Source: a cyanobacterium endosymbiont of Epithemia clementina EcSB (GTDB lineage Bacteria > Cyanobacteriota > Cyanobacteriia > Cyanobacteriales > Microcystaceae). From it: DNA of 64,000 bases. The stretch lies in contig NZ_CP123991.1 in the NCBI RefSeq assembly GCF_029919255.1, positions 2,519,833 through 2,583,832 on the forward strand, read 5' to 3'. The notes under the pieces are model-generated. The model saw only the letters and a program-made list of their open reading frames with translations. It was not told where the DNA came from and searched no databases. Both the position numbers and the translations under genes were made by a program. Positions 60,086 to 64,000 of the stretch are shown here, piece by piece (position 1 is the stretch's first letter; each line of letters begins with the position of its first letter).

Positions 60086-60910
60086 ATGACTGTTGCTACC
60101 TCTAAAAAACTTCCCCTCGACTGGACAGTTATCATATTTATGACTACGATTCATCTAGTAGCATTACTGTCTTTGCTACCTAGCAATTTTAGTTGGGGAG
60201 CAGTTGGTGTTACATTCTTTCTATATTGGGTAACAGGAGCTTTAGGGATTACCCTAGGGTTTCATCGTATGATTACTCATTCTAGTTTTCAAGCTCCAAA
60301 GTGGCTGGAATACATTCTTGTTTTTTGTGGAACTTTAGCCTGTCAAGGTGGCCCTATTCGATGGGTTGGTTTACACCGACTCCACCACAAATATTCTGAT
60401 ACTGGAAATGATCCTCATGATTCCAATCTAGGATTTTGGTGGAGTCATATGGGATGGATGCTACATAAAATTACTGCTGATGATGAAGTTCCCCGTTATA
60501 CTCAAGATATTGCGGGAGACCCCTTTTATCAATTCTGTCAAAAGTATATGGTTCTGATTCAAATAGCGTTGGGACTACTCCTTTATCTTTTAGGAGGATG
60601 GTCTTTCGTTATTTGGGGGATTTTTGTTCGTCTAATAATAGTTTTTCACTTTACTTGGTTTGTCAACAGCGCCACCCACAAATTTGGCTATCAAAGTTAT
60701 GAATCTAACGATAATTCTAAAAACTGTTGGTGGGTCGCTCTTCTTACTTTTGGAGAAGGTTGGCACAATAACCACCATGCTTATCAATATTCTGCCCGTC
60801 ATGGTTTAGCTTGGTGGGAAATTGATATTACTTGGATGACTATTCGAGTATTACAGTCACTGGGGTTAGCAACCAATGTTAAATTAGCTCCAAGTCGGGA
60901 AACTAACTAA
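60086..60910 (+). CDS. desC: Acyl-lipid delta-9 desaturase
   Basis: A 274-residue membrane desaturase introducing the first double bond into lipid-bound acyl chains with ferredoxin and O2. The three histidine boxes are complete: HRMITH (60-65), HRLHH (97-101) and HNNHH (227-231). Hydrophobic helices lie at about 15-32, 38-55, 73-90, 154-172 and 175-192. NDPHDSNLGFWWSHMGWM is typical of DesC. A terminator follows. The gene shows that membrane unsaturation is still made, and that oxygen and a reduced ferredoxin source are available. Confidence 0.93.
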   Translation: MTVATSKKLPLDWTVIIFMTTIHLVALLSLLPSNFSWGAVGVTFFLYWVTGALGITLGFHRMITHSSFQAPKWLEYILVFCGTLACQGGPIRWVGLHRLHHKYSDTGNDPHDSNLGFWWSHMGWMLHKITADDEVPRYTQDIAGDPFYQFCQKYMVLIQIALGLLLYLLGGWSFVIWGIFVRLIIVFHFTWFVNSATHKFGYQSYESNDNSKNCWWVALLTFGEGWHNNHHAYQYSARHGLAWWEIDITWMTIRVLQSLGLATNVKLAPSRETN

Positions 60911-60934
60911 CTTTTAAAAATCACCCGAATTTTC

Positions 60935-60965
60935 TAGGGTAGGTATTGCCTACCCTATTTTTTTT
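60935..60965 (+). terminator. Intrinsic terminator after desC
   Basis: TAGGGTAGG and CCTACCCTA form a perfect 9-bp stem around TATTG, followed by eight T residues. It starts 24 nt after the desC stop and is the clearest rho-independent terminator of the window. Confidence 0.92.
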
Positions 60966-61285
60966 GACTTAAGATTGTCTTTGATAACCCATTTTAGGTA
61001 ATTTAGTTACTAGTCCTTCCAAATTCCAATAGGAATAGTTCTCCATAAACTTGTTCGACGGATAATCCTATATTTTAAGCAATCCGATTAAAGAGAATAG
61101 GATAAGTATAAAGACTCTGAGATAATACTAAATAGATCTGGTACTAACTTAGTCAAAGGTTTAGACTTTACTCAATTAAAAAGAGGCAGTTGTTTTACTG
61201 TTTGGGTTGAATTTGTAATTTTTTTCCAAAATCTCTAATAATTCCCCTACTAATTTAGATTTAAGCCCGCGATAACGTAATTCTG

Positions 61286-61327
61286 CGCAGAAACTCTAGA
61301 TAATTTCAATTATCTAGAGTTTCTGCG
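61286..61327. repeat. Perfect 20-bp hairpin overlapping a gene relic
   Basis: CGCAGAAACTCTAGATAATT and its exact complement flank a 2-nt loop. On the minus strand the lower-coordinate arm (61286-61305) falls in the relic's coding text (EII, stop, SFCAEL), while the other arm is simply its inverted copy. This is what an inverted duplication inside a dead gene would leave. Confidence 0.85.
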
Positions 61328-61406
61328 GAACATTCACTGAAAATCAAGCTCTGTTATTGAATATTTCGATATAATTGATGATGATTTAGACGCATGTATA
61401 CTATGA

Positions 61407-61460
61407 AGTCCTATTGCCAAAATAGTTTAACCAAAGCTATACTGTGTTGGCAATAGGAGT
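61407..61460. repeat. 14-bp inverted repeat with 26-nt spacer
   Basis: AGTCCTATTGCCAA (61407-61420) and TTGGCAATAGGAGT (61447-61460) are complementary but for one base. It lies inside the same relic region. Confidence 0.65.
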
Positions 61461-62215
61461 CCAATGGCGACCATGTTCTGTCGATTAACAAGTCCCGATA
61501 ATATTGATGTTTAAGATAATCTCTTAATTGTCTTGAAAATTATTGTCTTGAAAATTGACCTGTCCTTGATAGTGTAAGAATGGGGCAGATTAGAAATTTC
61601 TTTTAAGAGAGGGGAATAGTTAGTATCGGCATAAATACAAAAGTAAAGTCTTTTTGGAAATGTCCTTTGAATGATTCGATAGAGTTAATTTGCAATTAGA
61701 TCTCAAGAATTTTGAGCCTATATTTGAACTCAATTCCTTCGATTTTAGTGAAGTCTTCTTTGGTTACTGTCTAGGTAATGTGTAATCTCTTGAAATATTG
61801 TTCAATACATTTAAGTAATATAGGGCTAACCCATTGTATTTTTGATCGTACTGGCCAATAGGTGCATTCTTGATTTACTAATTTTTTCTTAAATCTATTA
61901 ACAATTAATTAATCACTAATCAAGCCAAAAATTTAGATATTCCTTGACAGTCATCGAGTATAGACAAACTATCCTTTAAGATAACAAGATAAAAACCTCT
62001 GTCAAATAGTGTTTGTCGAATAAATTTTAAGAGCAGTATAAAGTCTTTTTGCTGATTGGTTACGGCGAATTGTTCAATCAGACGTTATGATTGATTAATA
62101 ATGATCGCCTGCCCACTCTACACCAAGGTTTAACCTTTTACCGATAAATAGGCTTTAAGATTGCATCAAGAGTATTCTTCCTACCTTCTCCCTCTTCCTT
62201 TTCCTCTTCATTTAT

Positions 62216-63211
62216 ATGCAGGTTATTTTTTTTGGAACCCCCCAATTTGCCGTCCCTACGTTGCAAAGATTGCTAGATCATTCTCATTGTGAAGTTATAG
62301 GAGTCGTTACTCAACCTGATAAACGACGGGGACGAGGTAAGCAATTAATACCCTCTGCTGTCAAAAAAGTTGCTCTACAACATAATTTACCTGTCTGGCA
62401 ACCTAAAAGAGTCAGAAATGCGCAAAAGACCCTGTCTGAGCTTAGAGGAGCCCAAGCAGATGCCTTTGTTGTGGTGGCGTATGGACAAATCCTGTCTCCT
62501 GAGATCCTATCTATTCCTAAACTGGGCTGTATTAATGTTCATGGCTCAATTTTGCCCCAATATCGAGGGGCCGCCCCCATTCAGTGGAGTGTATATCACG
62601 GGGAGCAACAAGCAGGGATTACTACTATGTTAATGGATGAGGGAATGGATACAGGGGATATATTGCTTAAATTTGTGAAACCAATCGGATTATTAGATAA
62701 TTCTCACAAAATTGCTGAAGAACTAGCTCAAAATGGGGCAGATTTGTTGTTAGAAACCTTACAAAAACTAGAGGCTGGGGATATCGTTGCCACTCCTCAA
62801 AATCCAGCAGAAGCCACCTACGCCCCGTTAATTCAAAAATCTGACTATGAGATCAATTGGTCTAAACCCGCAATCGCCATTCATAACCAAGTGCGAGGAT
62901 TCTATCCTAATTGTATCACTAATTTCCGTGATCGCTCCCTGAAAATTATGGCGACCATTCCGTTAGAAGATATTGATTGGGAGTCTTTACCCTCAGCAGT
63001 TCAACCCCTTAGGCAACAATTAACAAATTTACCAACTCTTCAAGGAAAACCAGGGGAAATTCTGAGTAACCTTAAAAACTTTGGACCTGTGGTACAGACA
63101 GGAGAAGGACTACTTCTCTTACAAGAAGTACAATTATCGGGGAAACGCCGTCAGTCAGGGTGGGATTTTTTAAATGGAACTCATGTAAACGTGGGAGAAG
63201 TATTTATTTAA
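62216..63211 (+). CDS. fmt: Methionyl-tRNA formyltransferase
   Basis: A 331-residue enzyme that formylates initiator Met-tRNA using 10-formyl-tetrahydrofolate. The N-terminal Rossmann domain starts [20 protein letters not shown], with [19 protein letters not shown] (the tRNA-contacting loop), VVAYGQIL, and the catalytic [20 protein letters not shown] containing the Asn-His pair and SLLPxxRG motif (here SILPQYRG). The C-terminal OB-like domain ([17 protein letters not shown] onward) is complete. One-carbon units could come from the glycine cleavage system whose T protein is in this window. Confidence 0.96.
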   Translation: MQVIFFGTPQFAVPTLQRLLDHSHCEVIGVVTQPDKRRGRGKQLIPSAVKKVALQHNLPVWQPKRVRNAQKTLSELRGAQADAFVVVAYGQILSPEILSIPKLGCINVHGSILPQYRGAAPIQWSVYHGEQQAGITTMLMDEGMDTGDILLKFVKPIGLLDNSHKIAEELAQNGADLLLETLQKLEAGDIVATPQNPAEATYAPLIQKSDYEINWSKPAIAIHNQVRGFYPNCITNFRDRSLKIMATIPLEDIDWESLPSAVQPLRQQLTNLPTLQGKPGEILSNLKNFGPVVQTGEGLLLLQEVQLSGKRRQSGWDFLNGTHVNVGEVFI

Positions 63212-64000
63212 CGAGCTTTTGGATAATTTATGTCCTTGTATAGATATTCTTTCTTATAAGATAGGTTTAAATTTTTTAAAGTATTTTTTCCAAAAATGCC
63301 TTTAAAAGGCGATGAATATTCCTCAGTATTTAACGGACATCCAATAGTTTTTCTCTAAGTGGTTAAGTTGATTAGACATAGAGAAAAACTTTACGCAAAA
63401 AATGACAACCAACCTTGTATTAATATTGATGATGGCGTTCAAACACCGTATAGGTTTATCCTTTTAATTCTAAATAATTACCAGATTGAAGTATCCAATC
63501 GAGTTGGATTTTATCTAGGGTTTGATGAGGATAGGTTAGAATTACCTCTGTTGGTATAAGACTTTGTTTCTACTCTTGAGTGGTACTGCTGACTGGCTCA
63601 GTTAATCTTAGCGTAATTTTTGGGTTTTCTAATCAATCTAGCTCGTATAGTGATCGCTTTTTTGAACAAATCATCATCTGTATAATTGCCCTTAGATTGA
63701 AACTTAAATTAAATCAAAATATCGTAATTAGTTGAACTGATTCTAAGGTTAAAAGATTTCGTTAAAGATAAATAAGCTTACTAAACCAAGTCTTACTCTA
63801 AGAGTAGAAAGACCACTACTGCAGCGATAGTGTTCATGGCTCCATAGCCTACAGTTACAATAAAAAGACTGGCACTAAGAACACTTCCCATTGAGACTAC
63901 TAATCTTTTTCGAGATGACGGACAGAGTTTTAATAGTGGTACAGTTCCTTATCATTTTTAGATGAGAGTATTTTTTTCTAATAAGCAACAACTTAATGAC
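63212..64000. other. Right-hand end: spacer with possible relics
   Basis: A 66-codon frame at 63359-63559 reads partly like protein (YQIEVSNRVGFYLGFDEDRL) but its start is atypical and I do not recognise it. On the minus strand 63803-63947 ends a frame reading SSRKRLVVSMGSVLSASLFI and VTVGYGAMNTIAAVVVFLLL, a basic stretch plus a hydrophobic helix typical of small cyanobacterial membrane proteins. Upstream of it stops appear at once, so it may be the tail of a dead gene or a small gene with an undetected start. Confidence 0.4.

Larger units (their letters stand above)
61176..62130 (-). pseudogene. Long relic of an unidentified protein
   Basis: Coding-like minus-strand segments run from near 62110 to a stop at 61176-61178: LIEQFAVTNQQKDFILLLKF, IRQTLFDRGFYLVILKDSL, QECTYWPVRSKIQWVSPILL, RLHIT, TVTKEDFTKIEGIEFKYRLK, IESFKGHFQKDFTF, and the C-terminus FCAELRYRGLKSKLVGELLE with ILEKNYKFNPNSKT. 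Stops and frame changes break it. The original was about 300 residues, soluble and basic. I do not recognise the family. The 20-bp hairpin at 61286-61327 has one arm inside the C-terminal segment. Confidence 0.55.
60966..62215. other. Decayed spacer (1.25 kb) between desC and fmt
   Basis: This is mostly occupied by a long minus-strand relic (61176-62130). Two inverted repeats lie in it, at 61286-61327 and 61407-61460. The last 80 bp are pyrimidine-rich (TCTCCCTCTTCCTTTTCC) before the fmt start, with no clear Shine-Dalgarno. Confidence 0.55.

Noticed and set aside
61920-62000. Possible third copy of the dispersed repeat (TTGACAGTCATCGAG...)
   Set aside because: Only the first few bases agree, and the stretch reads as protein within the minus-strand relic, so I treat the similarity as chance.

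Overview
This window looks like a piece of the chromosome of a cyanobacterium in reductive decay. The lineage is shown by a split RNA polymerase gamma subunit (rpoC1), an NADP-type Gap2, an NtcA-type promoter in front of glnA, NblS/Hik33, GUN4, ClpS next to a DUF2103 gene, a DesC-type desaturase and a few HIP1 octamers. By my count about 33-34 kb of 64 kb (roughly 52%) is intact coding sequence. The rest is AT-rich spacer, up to 3.4 kb long, and several spacers still hold readable dead genes. The clearest is a full-length allophycocyanin gene (apcF) with seven in-frame stops and a lost start. Others are a glutathionyl-hydroquinone reductase, a VOC/glyoxalase-like gene, an internally deleted pstB, a CP12-like gene, and several relics I cannot name. 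Loss of phycobilisome and Calvin-cycle regulator genes with nitrogen control kept suggests a recently non-photosynthetic endosymbiont, such as the spheroid bodies of rhopalodiacean diatoms. That assignment is inference; no nif gene or rRNA lies in the window.

Layout. 1-8 kb: rpoC1 (5' end outside the window), a radical SAM protein, gun4 and a tRNA nucleotidyltransferase. 8.6-17 kb: glucokinase, gcvT, two relics, a 40-residue membrane peptide, a CPA1 antiporter and a GT39 glycosyltransferase. 18-27 kb: glnA with its NtcA site, dead apcF, clpS, DUF2103, and a 905-residue DHH-CBS-nucleotidyltransferase fusion. 27-35 kb: a membrane protein and a GT2 enzyme in tandem, dead VOC and ghr genes, gap2, then murC-murB-ebfC. 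35-49 kb is the sparsest part: a GST plus a small secreted protein, an osmolyte ABC permease/binding-protein fusion, fur, a small conserved protein and a lipoate-ligase-like gene. 49-64 kb: recN, dead pstB, cimA, a possible structured leader with a tiny ORF, nblS, dead CP12, a PLP lyase, desC and fmt.

The surviving genes cover transcription, tRNA maturation and initiator charging, peptidoglycan precursors, central carbon (glk, gap2), one-carbon and nitrogen metabolism, isoleucine precursor synthesis, membrane lipids, ion and osmolyte transport, DNA repair and a few regulators. Two light-related regulators, gun4 and nblS, persist while apcF is dead.

A second theme is structural. The spacers carry many perfect or near-perfect inverted repeats (arms of 12-26 bp, loops of 0-6 nt). 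One is a 50-nt loop-less palindrome. One has an arm inside a gene relic, as if made by inverted duplication. I saw no CRISPR array, intact insertion sequence, rRNA or tRNA.
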